Source: Solirubrobacterales bacterium
GTDB lineage: Bacteria > Actinomycetota > Thermoleophilia > Solirubrobacterales > 70-9
Assembly: GCA_020438395.1 (NCBI GenBank)
Contig: JAGQUR010000071.1
Span: 1-39,590 of the forward strand
DNA: 39,590 nt
Reading direction: 5' to 3'
Part shown: in pieces, positions 26,907 to 35,035 of the stretch
Numbering within the stretch: the first letter of the stretch is position 1
Layout: each line of letters opens with the position of its first letter
The notes under the pieces: model-generated
What the model was told of the DNA's origin: nothing
What the model saw: the letters and a program-made list of their open reading frames with translations, nothing else
Database searches by the model: none
Program-made: the position numbers and the translations under genes

Positions 26907-28424
26907 TCAGGCACCGAGCCTGAATCGGAGCGAGGCCCTGCCGGTGTTTCCGGCGGCGTCACTCAGACTTGCGGTGGCGATCAGCTTCACTCGCCGTGGC
27001 ACGACGTGACTGCGGTTGCGAATCGAGATCAGATTCAGCTTGCGGCGGACCTTCGCGGTCGGCTTCAGCTTCAGCTTCGCCACCCCGGCGCCGGTCAGGA
27101 CCATCCGGCCGCTGAACCGGATCCCGCCCGCACCCTTGACGACCACCTTGCCGGAGCAGGCCTCGTTGCAGCGGACCCTCAGGCGCAGCGCCTTACGAGC
27201 CGACCTCAGGGTCTGCTTCGGGGCGACCATCTTCACCACCGGGGCGGTGCGATCGGAACTGTCCGGATCCGGGTCGGGATCCGGGTCCGGTGCCGGCTGG
27301 CTGACCGTGACCGACCGGGTCAGGGTGGTTTCGTTGCCGGCCGCGTCAGTGATCACGACCTTGAAGCTGTGGCTGCCCGGGGAGAGCACGAAGGCGTCGC
27401 TGCCGTCGCAGCTGACCGCATCCTCCTCGTCCCAGGAGCAGAGCTGGGTGACCGGCAGATCGTCGGCTGCGCTCCAGGCGTAGCCGACCTCTCCCGGGGC
27501 GACCTCGGCACCGTCTTCGGGGCCGGAGGTGAACTCCGCCTCGGGGGCGGTGCGATCGACGACGAAAGGATGGCTGATCCGGCGAATGTTGCCGACGAGG
27601 TCTTCCACCTCCACGACGAACTCCCACGTTCCTTCGGTCGGGACCTCTTCCTCGTAGATCTCGTCGATTTCACAGGAAGTCAGCTCTTCTTCCTGACCCT
27701 GCATCTGGATGCCGCATCGCGGCGAGATGTAGTCCGGCTCGGTCGAAGCGAAGGCGAAGGAGGCTGTCTCCCCGTTGGTCGCGTCGACCGGATCGACGAA
27801 ATGCACATCAGGGGCGGTGTGGTCGACCGTGATCGTGTAACTGAGGCTCTCGCCCGTGTTGCGGTTGCCATCAGTGGCGCGAACCTGAACGACGTGGTCT
27901 CCTTCGGGCACCTGGGTGGTGTCGAATTCCGCGTGAGAGAAGTCGCTGGTCTTGGTGAGCACCACCTCCCCGTCGAGCAGGACCTCGATCTTCTTTACGG
28001 CGACATTGTCGGAAGACTCGATATCCAGGTGGATGCTCTCACCGGCCGGGTTGCCGTAACCGGAGATCCTGACCGTCGGGGGCTGGACGTCAAAGAAGTA
28101 GATGGTGACGTTCTTGACCTTGCCCGCCTCCAGGTTCATCAGGCACTTGCCGTTCTGGGGCAGCGAGGAGCATCCGGAGTAGCTCGTCGCGACCCAGCCT
28201 TCAGCCGTGCCGGCCGCGCTAAGAAGGACTGATGGAGCGCTCTGCTCGTCATTCCAGCTGTAGGTCTCGACACAATCGCTTCCGCAGTCGATGCCGTCGC
28301 CGGTGACCTTGCCCATGCCGTAGGTGGTGACCTTGATGCCACCGTCGACGACAAGCGCCTGGGCGCTGCTGGTTGCCAGCAGGAAGCCGGTGAGGGCCAG
28401 GGCGATGATCAGGATCTTTTTCAT
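26907..28424 (-). CDS. Secreted multidomain Ig-like protein, paralogue B
   Basis: A 505-residue relative of the next gene downstream. The signal peptide is MKKILIIALALTGFLLATSS. A Cys module (DGIDCGSDC, then SGCSSLPQNGKC) is followed by Ig-like repeats (DRTAPEAEFTSGP, GSHSFKVVITDAAGN), a DPDPDPDPD linker and the shared basic C-terminal domain (APKQTLRSARKALRLRVRC). The middle contains an acidic stretch (EIDEIYEEEVPTEG). The ATG at 28424 has GAGGAG eight bases upstream; a longer reading frame upstream lacks a signal peptide and was not used. It is divergent from pdhA across 179 bp. Confidence 0.83.
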   Translation of the reverse strand: MKKILIIALALTGFLLATSSAQALVVDGGIKVTTYGMGKVTGDGIDCGSDCVETYSWNDEQSAPSVLLSAAGTAEGWVATSYSGCSSLPQNGKCLMNLEAGKVKNVTIYFFDVQPPTVRISGYGNPAGESIHLDIESSDNVAVKKIEVLLDGEVVLTKTSDFSHAEFDTTQVPEGDHVVQVRATDGNRNTGESLSYTITVDHTAPDVHFVDPVDATNGETASFAFASTEPDYISPRCGIQMQGQEEELTSCEIDEIYEEEVPTEGTWEFVVEVEDLVGNIRRISHPFVVDRTAPEAEFTSGPEDGAEVAPGEVGYAWSAADDLPVTQLCSWDEEDAVSCDGSDAFVLSPGSHSFKVVITDAAGNETTLTRSVTVSQPAPDPDPDPDPDSSDRTAPVVKMVAPKQTLRSARKALRLRVRCNEACSGKVVVKGAGGIRFSGRMVLTGAGVAKLKLKPTAKVRRKLNLISIRNRSHVVPRRVKLIATASLSDAAGNTGRASLRFRLGA

Positions 28425-28591
28425 TTCGGGACTCCTCGGGAAAGTTCGGGGAAGGGCGAATCGAATGTGGCGGCAGCTTTCCGGGAGCAGCTTTCGGTCT
28501 TCTTGCGGAAACTTTGCGGGGTTCGCAAGGTCCGTCGGCTGGAACAACAAATTCAAGTAGGCAAGCCAAAAACCCGACCCCGGCAAATCGC

Positions 28592-28597
28592 TAGGGT
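28592..28597 (+). promoter_or_regulatory. Putative -10 box (TAGGGT) of the pdh-lip operon
   Basis: TAGGGT ends six bases before the ATG of the E1-alpha gene, with no Shine-Dalgarno sequence, so the operon's first gene may be leaderless. It lies in the 179-bp gap between divergent genes; no other strong motif was seen there. Confidence 0.42.
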
Positions 28598-28603
28598 CTA
28601 TGC

Positions 28604-29731
28604 ATGGCCCAGGTTCCCGATCGTGATACCTGTCTTGAACTGCTCGGCCGGATGTGCCTGATCCGGCGCTTCGAGGAGGAAGCGGGCCGCCAGTACCAAC
28701 GGGCCAAGGCGGGAGGGTTCCTCCACCTGGCGATCGGCGAGGAGGCCACCATCGTCGGCACCACTTCGGTGATGCGTGAGGACGACTACCTGATCGGTAC
28801 CTACCGCACCCACGGCCACGCCCTCGCCCGGGGCACCCCCGCAGACGCGATCATGGCCGAGCTTTTCGGCCGGGAGACGGGTACCAGCGGCGGCCGCGGC
28901 GGGTCGATGCATATCTTCGACGCGGAGCGGCGCTTCATGGGCGGCTACGGCATCGTCGGCGGCAACCTCCCCCTCGCGGCCGGTCTTGCGTTCGCCTCGA
29001 AGTACCGGGACGAGGACACGGTCACGGTCTGCATGTTCGGGGACGGCGCCTCGAACACCGGCAACTTTGGCGAGACCATGAACCTCGCGGCCCTCTGGGA
29101 GCTGCCGGTGGTGTTCCTGGTCGAGAACAACCTCTACGGGATGGGCACCTCGATCGAACGCCACTCGGCCGTCACCAACCTCTCGCACAAGGCCGAGGGT
29201 TACGGGATTGAAGGGGAGCGAATCGACGGCATGGACGTGCTCGAGGTCCGCGACCGCGTCTCCGCCCACCTCGAGGAGGTCAGGACCAAGGGCCGGCCCA
29301 GCCTGGTCGAGGCCTTCACCTACCGCTACCGCGGCCACTCCGCGGCCGACCCCGAGATCTATCGCGACAAGTCCGAGGTCGAGGAGTGGCGCCAGAAGGA
29401 CCCGATCGAGAACTTCATCAAGGTCTGCGTTGAGGACGGCGTTCTGAGCGAAGAGGACGTCCAGTCCGCGAGAGACGAAGCTGACGAGACGGTTGAAGCG
29501 GCCGTGGAGTTCGCCGACCGTTCCCCCGAGCCCCCGCTCGAATCCCTGTACGAACAGCTCTATGTGGTCGGCGAGACGATGGGCTGGTACGCGGTCGACG
29601 AACGCTCGCCCGAACCACACCGCGGCGAGCTCGGCGAGGACGCACCGGAGAAGGCCCGCGACCTGGCCGAAACCGTGGCCGACCGGGAAAGCGAGATCGA
29701 GCGCCAGCACCGTCCGGGAGTGAGGGAATGA
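28604..29731 (+). CDS. pdhA: 2-oxoacid (pyruvate) dehydrogenase E1 component, alpha subunit
   Basis: A 375-residue TPP-binding subunit of a two-subunit E1. RRFEEEAGRQYQRAKAGGFL and TYRTHGHALARG open the fold. The TPP/Mg motif is GDGASNTGNFGETMNLAALW continuing to VENN (GDG to NN), and the regulatory-loop region is YRYRGHSAADPEIYR. Pyruvate is the most likely substrate; acetoin or branched-chain oxoacids are alternatives. About 55 residues after LYEQLYV are rich in Glu/Asp and longer than usual E1-alpha. Its stop overlaps pdhB (ATGA). Confidence 0.9.
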   Translation: MAQVPDRDTCLELLGRMCLIRRFEEEAGRQYQRAKAGGFLHLAIGEEATIVGTTSVMREDDYLIGTYRTHGHALARGTPADAIMAELFGRETGTSGGRGGSMHIFDAERRFMGGYGIVGGNLPLAAGLAFASKYRDEDTVTVCMFGDGASNTGNFGETMNLAALWELPVVFLVENNLYGMGTSIERHSAVTNLSHKAEGYGIEGERIDGMDVLEVRDRVSAHLEEVRTKGRPSLVEAFTYRYRGHSAADPEIYRDKSEVEEWRQKDPIENFIKVCVEDGVLSEEDVQSARDEADETVEAAVEFADRSPEPPLESLYEQLYVVGETMGWYAVDERSPEPHRGELGEDAPEKARDLAETVADRESEIERQHRPGVRE

Positions 29732-30741
29732 TGGCCGAGATCCGCATGCGCGAAGCGCTTCGGGATGCGATGGCCGAGGAGATGCGCCGCGACGGGAACG
29801 TCTTCGTGATGGGCGAAGACGTCGCCGTCTTCCAGGGGGCCTTCAAGGTGACCGAGGGCCTGATGGAGGAATTCGGCGAGAAGAGGGTCCGTGACACCCC
29901 GATCTCCGAGAACACGATCGTCGGGATCGGGGTCGGGGCGGCGATGGCCGGGCTCCGCCCGATCGTCGAGCTGATGACCGTGAACTTCTCCCTGCTGGCA
30001 CTCGACCAGATCGTCAATCACGCCGCCGCGATCCCCTACATGTTCAACGGCAACGCCCGGGTGCCGATGGTGATCCGCATGCCCGGCGGCGGTGGCCATC
30101 AGCTGGGCCCGACCCACTCCCACTCCTTCGAGGCGCTCTACCTGCAGGTGCCGGGCCTCCTGGTCGCCTGCCCCTCGACCCCGGCCGACGCAAAGGGACT
30201 GCTCAAGGCGGCAATCCGGGATGAGAACCCGGTCATCTTCATCGAGCACGAGAGCCTCTACGGGATCAAGGGCGAAGTGTCGGACGACGAAGACGAGATC
30301 GTCCGTTTCGGCGAGGCGGCCGTCCGCAGGGAAGGCGAGGACGTGACGATCGTCGGCATCCTCAAGATGGCCCATGTCGCGGAGCAGGCCGCCGCAGAGC
30401 TGGAAGAGAAGCACGGGATATCGGCCGAGGTGATCGACCCCCGGACGCTTCGTCCGCTCGATCTCGACACCATTCTCGCGTCGGTCAGGAAGACCAACCG
30501 GGCCGTGATCGTCGAGGAAGGATGGCCGCATGGCGGGGTCGGGGCGAACCTCTCCACCCTGATCACCGAACAGGCCTTCGACTGGCTGGATGCGCCGGTC
30601 CAGCGAGTCACCGGCGCAGACGTGCCGATGCCCTACTCGCGCCGGATGGAACAGGCTGCGATCCCCCATGAGGAAAACGTGATCGAGGCGGTGCTGGCCG
30701 CGACCGAAGGCGCAATTGGGCCGGGAAAGGGCGGGAGCTGA
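29728..30741 (+). CDS. pdhB: 2-oxoacid (pyruvate) dehydrogenase E1 component, beta subunit
   Basis: A 337-residue E1-beta. The N-terminus MREALRDAMAEEMRRDGNVF and the motif VFVMGEDVAVFQGAFKVTEG are typical, with PISENTIVGIGVGAAMAGLR, RMPGGGGHQLGPTHS and the C-terminal EEGWPHGGVGANL. It pairs with the alpha subunit to decarboxylate the 2-oxoacid and reduce the E2 lipoyl arm. It is joined to the alpha gene by ATGA and to the E2 gene by a one-base overlap. Confidence 0.93.
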   Translation: MMAEIRMREALRDAMAEEMRRDGNVFVMGEDVAVFQGAFKVTEGLMEEFGEKRVRDTPISENTIVGIGVGAAMAGLRPIVELMTVNFSLLALDQIVNHAAAIPYMFNGNARVPMVIRMPGGGGHQLGPTHSHSFEALYLQVPGLLVACPSTPADAKGLLKAAIRDENPVIFIEHESLYGIKGEVSDDEDEIVRFGEAAVRREGEDVTIVGILKMAHVAEQAAAELEEKHGISAEVIDPRTLRPLDLDTILASVRKTNRAVIVEEGWPHGGVGANLSTLITEQAFDWLDAPVQRVTGADVPMPYSRRMEQAAIPHEENVIEAVLAATEGAIGPGKGGS

Positions 30742-31985
30742 TGTCCGAGATCGTCATGCCCCGCCTGACCGACTCGATGGAGGAGGGAGTGATCCTCTCC
30801 TGGCTCAAGGCTGACGGGGACGAAATCGCAGTTGGGGACGAACTGGTCGAGATCGAGACCGACAAGGCCTCGATGGTCTACGAGTCCGACCTCGCCGGCA
30901 CCCTGGAGATCCTCGTGCCCGAAGGCGAGACCCGTCCGATCGGCGAGCCGATCGCCAGGATTGGCGAGGCTTCACCTGCTGACGCTGGCGAGGCGGTGGC
31001 CGATGGGGATCCTGTCGGCCGGACTTCGCCGGGAGTTCCATCGGGAACCCCAACGGCGCCCGCTCAGGCCCCGGTGCAGGACCATGATCACGCTGAGCAC
31101 ATCAAGGTCTCCCCGCTGGCCCGACGTATCGCAAAGGAGAAGGGTGTTGATCTCTCCGGTCTCACCGGATCCGGGCCCGGGGGGCGGATCATCAAGGTTG
31201 ATGTGGAAGCCGCTTCCGGGTCCGACCCGGCCACCGCGGCTGAACCTGCCTCACCCGCTCAGTCAGCTGCCGCCTCCCCGCCGGCCGACTCGGCCAAGGG
31301 CCCGCCGGAGACCGTCGAGCTGAACCGGACCCAGTCGCTGATCGCCCGACGCATGTCGGAGTCGAAGGCGACGATCCCTCACTTCTACCTGCGGACTGTG
31401 GTCGACATGGACCGGGCGGTCGAGGTCCGGGCCGCCTTCAAGGAGGAGGCCACCGAAGGCGAGACCGTGCCCTCGCTCAACGACTTCGTGGTCAAGGCGG
31501 CCGCAATCGCCCTTCGCCGCCATCCGATCGCCAACGCCGCCTTCCGGGACGGTCACTTCGAGCTCTACCCGAAGGTCAACGTCGGGATCGCCGTCGCGAC
31601 CGAGGGTTCGCTGATCGTGCCGGTGATCAAGGATGCCGATCACCTGTCCCTGGCCGAGATCAGCGAGGAGACCCGCCGCCTCGCCGGCCGGGTCCGCTCG
31701 GCCGAGATAACCCCGCCGGAGCTGGCGGGCGGAACCTTCACCGTCTCCAACCTCGGCATGTTCGGCGTGACCGGATTCGACGCCGTGATCAACCCGGGAC
31801 AGGCCGGCATCCTCTCGGTCGGCGAGGTCGCCGAAAAGCCGGTCGTGACCGACGGGAAGATCGGCTCCGCCCACCTGATGGAGATCACCCTGGCCTGCGA
31901 CCACCGCATCCTTTACGGGGCCGACGGCGCCGAGTTCCTCGCTTCGGTCAAGGCCAACCTCGAGGAACCCGGCCTGCTGGCCTGA
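30741..31985 (+). CDS. pdhC: Dihydrolipoamide acyltransferase (E2) of the 2-oxoacid dehydrogenase complex
   Basis: A 414-residue E2. One lipoyl domain at the N-terminus has the lipoylated Lys in EIETDKASMVYES. An Ala/Pro linker follows, then the peripheral subunit-binding domain (SPLARRIAKEKGVDLSGLTG) and the catalytic domain from about residue 195. The catalytic His is in CDHRILYGADGAEFL; where most E2 enzymes read HxxxDG, this one has Tyr instead of Asp. The product is acyl-CoA. It is followed 13 bases later by a second, shorter E2-like gene. Confidence 0.92.
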   Translation: MSEIVMPRLTDSMEEGVILSWLKADGDEIAVGDELVEIETDKASMVYESDLAGTLEILVPEGETRPIGEPIARIGEASPADAGEAVADGDPVGRTSPGVPSGTPTAPAQAPVQDHDHAEHIKVSPLARRIAKEKGVDLSGLTGSGPGGRIIKVDVEAASGSDPATAAEPASPAQSAAASPPADSAKGPPETVELNRTQSLIARRMSESKATIPHFYLRTVVDMDRAVEVRAAFKEEATEGETVPSLNDFVVKAAAIALRRHPIANAAFRDGHFELYPKVNVGIAVATEGSLIVPVIKDADHLSLAEISEETRRLAGRVRSAEITPPELAGGTFTVSNLGMFGVTGFDAVINPGQAGILSVGEVAEKPVVTDGKIGSAHLMEITLACDHRILYGADGAEFLASVKANLEEPGLLA

Positions 31986-31998
31986 CACCGGAGGCCCT

Positions 31999-32739
31999 TT
32001 GCCCATATCGTCAGTTCCAATGAGCGAAGAGGTCCAGACACCGTCCAGTCCCGTCGGCAGCAAGGGCGAGAGCGAGTTCGTCGAGTATTCGCGGGCCCGG
32101 CAGTCGATGTCGCGGCGGATCGCCGAGTCGAAGGCGACCATTCCCCACATCTACCTTCAGGTCGAGGCGGATGTCACCGCGCTGGTGCGTCGCCGGGCGG
32201 CGCTCCGCGCCGAGGGCGAGGCCCCGACCGTGAACGACCTGGTGATCAAGGCCACCGCCCTGGCCCTGCGAGACCACGGGCGGGTCAACAGCACCTACCG
32301 CGACGGCGGCATCGAAATCCACTCCCGGATCAACATCGGGGTCGCAGTGGACACCCCCGACGGTTCGGTCACGCCGGTCATCACCGACGCCGACAGCAAG
32401 GACCTGAACGAGATCGCGGCCGAGGTGCGCAGCCTCTCCACGCGGGCACGGTCCGGCGAGATAACCCCTCCCGAGCAAGCCGGCGCGACCTTCGCGATCT
32501 CCAACCTGGGCATGCTCGGAGTCACCAGTTCCGAGCCGGTCGTGAATCCCGGACAGGCGGCGAAGCTGGCGGTCGGCGTGGTCACCGAACGGCCGGTCGT
32601 CCGGGGTGGCGAAGTGGTCCCGGGCGATGTGATGACCCTGGATCTTTCCTGCGACCACCGTGTCCTTCACGGCGCCGAAGCCGCCCGTTTCCTGAACGAG
32701 GTCAAGGCGAACCTCGAGAATCCGGGACTGCTCGGATGA
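31999..32739 (+). CDS. E2-like acyltransferase catalytic domain without lipoyl domain
   Basis: A 246-residue paralogue of the E2 catalytic domain only; it lacks lipoyl and E1/E3-binding domains. The opening RQSMSRRIAESKATIPHIYL parallels the E2 (SLIARRMSESKATIPHFYL), and the end has CDHRVLHGAEAARFL with His in place of the usual Asp after the catalytic His. It may form mixed trimers or cores with the full E2. The TTG at 31999 has GGAGG four bases upstream; an ATG at 32020 is the alternative. Its stop overlaps the next start as ATGA. Confidence 0.83.
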   Translation: MPISSVPMSEEVQTPSSPVGSKGESEFVEYSRARQSMSRRIAESKATIPHIYLQVEADVTALVRRRAALRAEGEAPTVNDLVIKATALALRDHGRVNSTYRDGGIEIHSRINIGVAVDTPDGSVTPVITDADSKDLNEIAAEVRSLSTRARSGEITPPEQAGATFAISNLGMLGVTSSEPVVNPGQAAKLAVGVVTERPVVRGGEVVPGDVMTLDLSCDHRVLHGAEAARFLNEVKANLENPGLLG

Positions 32740-33170
32740 GCGACGGGCCCGCGACAGCCGATCCCGGCGCGGGCCCGAAGTGCGTGAAAAGTAGCGCCGG
32801 GGTTTCCGGGGGTCGCCGGGTCTTTCGGTCGGCCGGCGTCGCCGGCAGCGTGGGCGTAACCCATAGCGCCGGAGTTGCCGGCAGTGCCGGGGCCGGGTTC
32901 AGTGCCGGGGTCGCCGGCAGCGCCATCGTCCTTTTCAGCTCGGCGGTCACCTTCAGCTTCGCGGTGCTCGGCTCCACCCTGATGGCCTTCTGCGCCTTCT
33001 GCGTCGGATGCGCCCGGTGCCGGCGCTGCGCCTTCTGCGTCGGCTGCCGTGACTGCGTCGACTGTGTCGGTTGTGTCGGCTGTTCCGGGCTGGTCGGTGC
33101 ACGAGGGGTGGTCGGCAAGTCAGCCAGGAAGAACCGTTCGGGACTGTGCCGATGGCTGCCCTCACGGTGA
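32736..33170 (+). CDS. Unusual three-residue-periodic Cys-repeat protein (putative)
   Basis: A 144-residue frame of no family I know. From residue 20 to 116, every third residue follows one register: Ser and Val alternate (S20, V23 ... S80) with three exceptions (G26, A53, M83), then Cys at 86, 89, 92 and on to 116, eleven in a row at spacing three (for example CAFCVGCARCRRCAFC). The intervening residues are mostly Ala and Gly at first. Support for it being real: ATGA overlap with the E2-like gene, 19-bp overlap with lipB, and GC-rich third positions like its neighbours. Against: the DNA repeat alone could give such patterns. Solenoid folding or metal/thiol binding is inference. Confidence 0.5.
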   Translation: MSDGPATADPGAGPKCVKSSAGVSGGRRVFRSAGVAGSVGVTHSAGVAGSAGAGFSAGVAGSAIVLFSSAVTFSFAVLGSTLMAFCAFCVGCARCRRCAFCVGCRDCVDCVGCVGCSGLVGARGVVGKSARKNRSGLCRWLPSR

Positions 33171-33955
33171 TCGATCTCGGCCGCCGCGAGTACGCGGAGA
33201 TGGTGGCTCTCCAGGAGCGACTGGCCGAGCTTCGCCTGGAAGGTTCGGTCGGGGACCTGCTGCTGTTGCTCGAGCACCCGCCCACCTACACGCTGGGCCG
33301 CCGCTCCGAGCCCTCCGACCTCCTCCACGATTCCGGCTGGTACGAGGAGCGCGGGATCGCGATCTGTGAGACCCCCCGTGGCGGCAAAGTGACCTACCAC
33401 GGGCCGGGCCAACTGGTCGCCTACCCGATCGTCGATCTGCGGGGAGTCGGCGCCCAGCCGTCCGGCGCCGACCGGGTCGACGTCGCCGGCTTCGTCGCCG
33501 CCCTGGAGCAGTCGATGTCGGGGGCACTCGCCGAGTGGGGCCTCGCGACCGGCCGGATCGAGGGCCTGACCGGTCTCTGGGTAGACGACGACCGCCCGGA
33601 CCGCGCCGACTTCGAGGGGGCCGATGCCGCGTCGGCCGCACCGGGCCTCGCCCGGGGAAGCATCCGCAAGATCGGTTCGATCGGCCTGAAGATCCGCCGC
33701 GGGGTCAGCACCCACGGGCTCTCGATCAATGTTTCCTGCAACCTTGACCCCTTCGACTGGATCAACTCCTGCGGCATCGAGGCCTGTCGCGCCACCTCGA
33801 TCGCGGCCGAGCTCGGCGAGGAAGGCCCGTCGGTGGCCGCGGTCGGCGCTGCCGTCGCCGGGCGGCTGGCCGACGGGTTGGGACTCAAAACGACCGAGGG
33901 CAGGGCCGCGGAGATCGATCTCACCGAAGCGCAGCGGGTCGATTCCGTAGCCTAG
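33152..33955 (+). CDS. lipB: Octanoyltransferase LipB
   Basis: A 267-residue enzyme that moves octanoate from acyl-carrier protein to lipoyl domains. LLLLEHPPTYTLGRRSEP, GGKVTYHGPGQLVAYPIVD and KIGSIGLKIRRGVSTHGLSI are family motifs, and the catalytic Cys is in NSCGIEA. About 25 extra Asp/Ala-rich residues lie before the KIGSIG motif (coded near 33585-33660). The start at 33152 gives a normal N-terminus (AALTVIDLGRREYAEM); a GTG six bases earlier is possible. It is followed seven bases later by lipA, so both act on the E2 of this operon. Confidence 0.93.
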   Translation: MAALTVIDLGRREYAEMVALQERLAELRLEGSVGDLLLLLEHPPTYTLGRRSEPSDLLHDSGWYEERGIAICETPRGGKVTYHGPGQLVAYPIVDLRGVGAQPSGADRVDVAGFVAALEQSMSGALAEWGLATGRIEGLTGLWVDDDRPDRADFEGADAASAAPGLARGSIRKIGSIGLKIRRGVSTHGLSINVSCNLDPFDWINSCGIEACRATSIAAELGEEGPSVAAVGAAVAGRLADGLGLKTTEGRAAEIDLTEAQRVDSVA

Positions 33956-33962
33956 GAGACCG

Positions 33963-34916
33963 GTGGACACCGCAGACCGCATTCACGTCACCCGTTCCCG
34001 CGCCAATCCCGGCGGCGGTGACGTCCAGCTTGACGACGCTATCCCGTTCCGTTCCCGCAAGCCTTCCTGGCTGAAGGTCCCCCCGCCCGGCGGCCCGGTC
34101 TACCGCGAGATCAAGCAGATGATCGACGGCGAGAGCCTGAACACCGTCTGCGAGGAGGCAAACTGCCCGAACATCGGTGAGTGCTGGGAGCGCGGGACCG
34201 CCACCTTCATGATCCTCGGCGACGTCTGCACCCGGCGCTGCGGCTTCTGCAACGTCCAGACCGGCAAGCCGACCCACAACGACCCGCTGGAGCCGGCCCG
34301 GGTCGCGATGCAGGTCAAGCGGCTCGGCCTCTCCCACGCGGTGATCACCTCGGTCGACCGCGACGACCTGCCCGATTACGGAGCCTCCGCCTTCGTCGGG
34401 GTGATCCGCTCGATCCGCGCCCAGGCCCCGGGCTGCAAGGTCGAAATCCTGACTCCCGACTTCCGCGGCCAGGAGATGCCGCTTGCCCGGGTCGTCCACG
34501 AGCGGCCCGACGTGTTCAACCACAACGTCGAGACCGTGCCGCGGCTCTACCCGAAGGCCAGGCGTGGCTCGAAGTTTCTGCGCTCGGCCCGGGTGCTCCG
34601 CCTGGCCCGCGAGATGGGCGAAGGCGAGGTGATCACCAAGTCGGGACTGATGGTCGGCCTCGGCGAGGAGTTCGACGAGATGGTCGAGACCTTCGGCATC
34701 CTCCGCGAGCACGGGGTCCAGATCCTCACGGTCGGCCAGTACCTTCGCCCGACCGTCAATCACCTGCCGGTGGTGCGCTACTGGCATCCCGAGGAATTCG
34801 AAGCCCTGGAGAAGGCGGCATACGAGATCGGCTTCGAGTCGGTTGCCGCCGGACCGCTGGTCCGCAGCTCCTACCACGCGGACGAAAGCGCCCGCAAGGC
34901 CGCCGAAGCTGCCTGA
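33963..34916 (+). CDS. lipA: Lipoyl synthase LipA
   Basis: A 317-residue radical-SAM enzyme that inserts two sulfurs into the octanoyl group. The auxiliary cluster ligands are in CEEANCPNIGECW, the radical-SAM cluster in CTRRCGFC, and the conserved Ser ligand in RSSYHA near the C-terminus. The start is GTG with TAGGAG upstream. It ends the pdh-lip gene run; the next gene is separated by 119 bp. Confidence 0.97.
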   Translation: MDTADRIHVTRSRANPGGGDVQLDDAIPFRSRKPSWLKVPPPGGPVYREIKQMIDGESLNTVCEEANCPNIGECWERGTATFMILGDVCTRRCGFCNVQTGKPTHNDPLEPARVAMQVKRLGLSHAVITSVDRDDLPDYGASAFVGVIRSIRAQAPGCKVEILTPDFRGQEMPLARVVHERPDVFNHNVETVPRLYPKARRGSKFLRSARVLRLAREMGEGEVITKSGLMVGLGEEFDEMVETFGILREHGVQILTVGQYLRPTVNHLPVVRYWHPEEFEALEKAAYEIGFESVAAGPLVRSSYHADESARKAAEAA

Positions 34917-35035
34917 TCCCGGGGCTGCCCACCCCGCCGATCCCGCAAAGCGGCCCGGTCCCTTTCAGCGATACCCTCGCAGGCTCACCCTGGCCCTCGC
35001 GGCCCGTTGATCTTGCCCAACGAAAGCCCTATCCG

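Noticed and set aside
26880-28232. A 450-residue plus-strand frame over the second secreted paralogue
   Set aside because: It is the antisense of a gene with signal peptide and repeats; there is no start signal or motif.
32702-33982. A minus-strand frame over the Cys-repeat region with a Pro/Gln-rich repeat (PATPAL, PTQ)
   Set aside because: It needs to start inside antisense lipB and has no ribosome-binding site; the plus-strand frame fits the operon overlaps. It remains the main alternative for the repeat.
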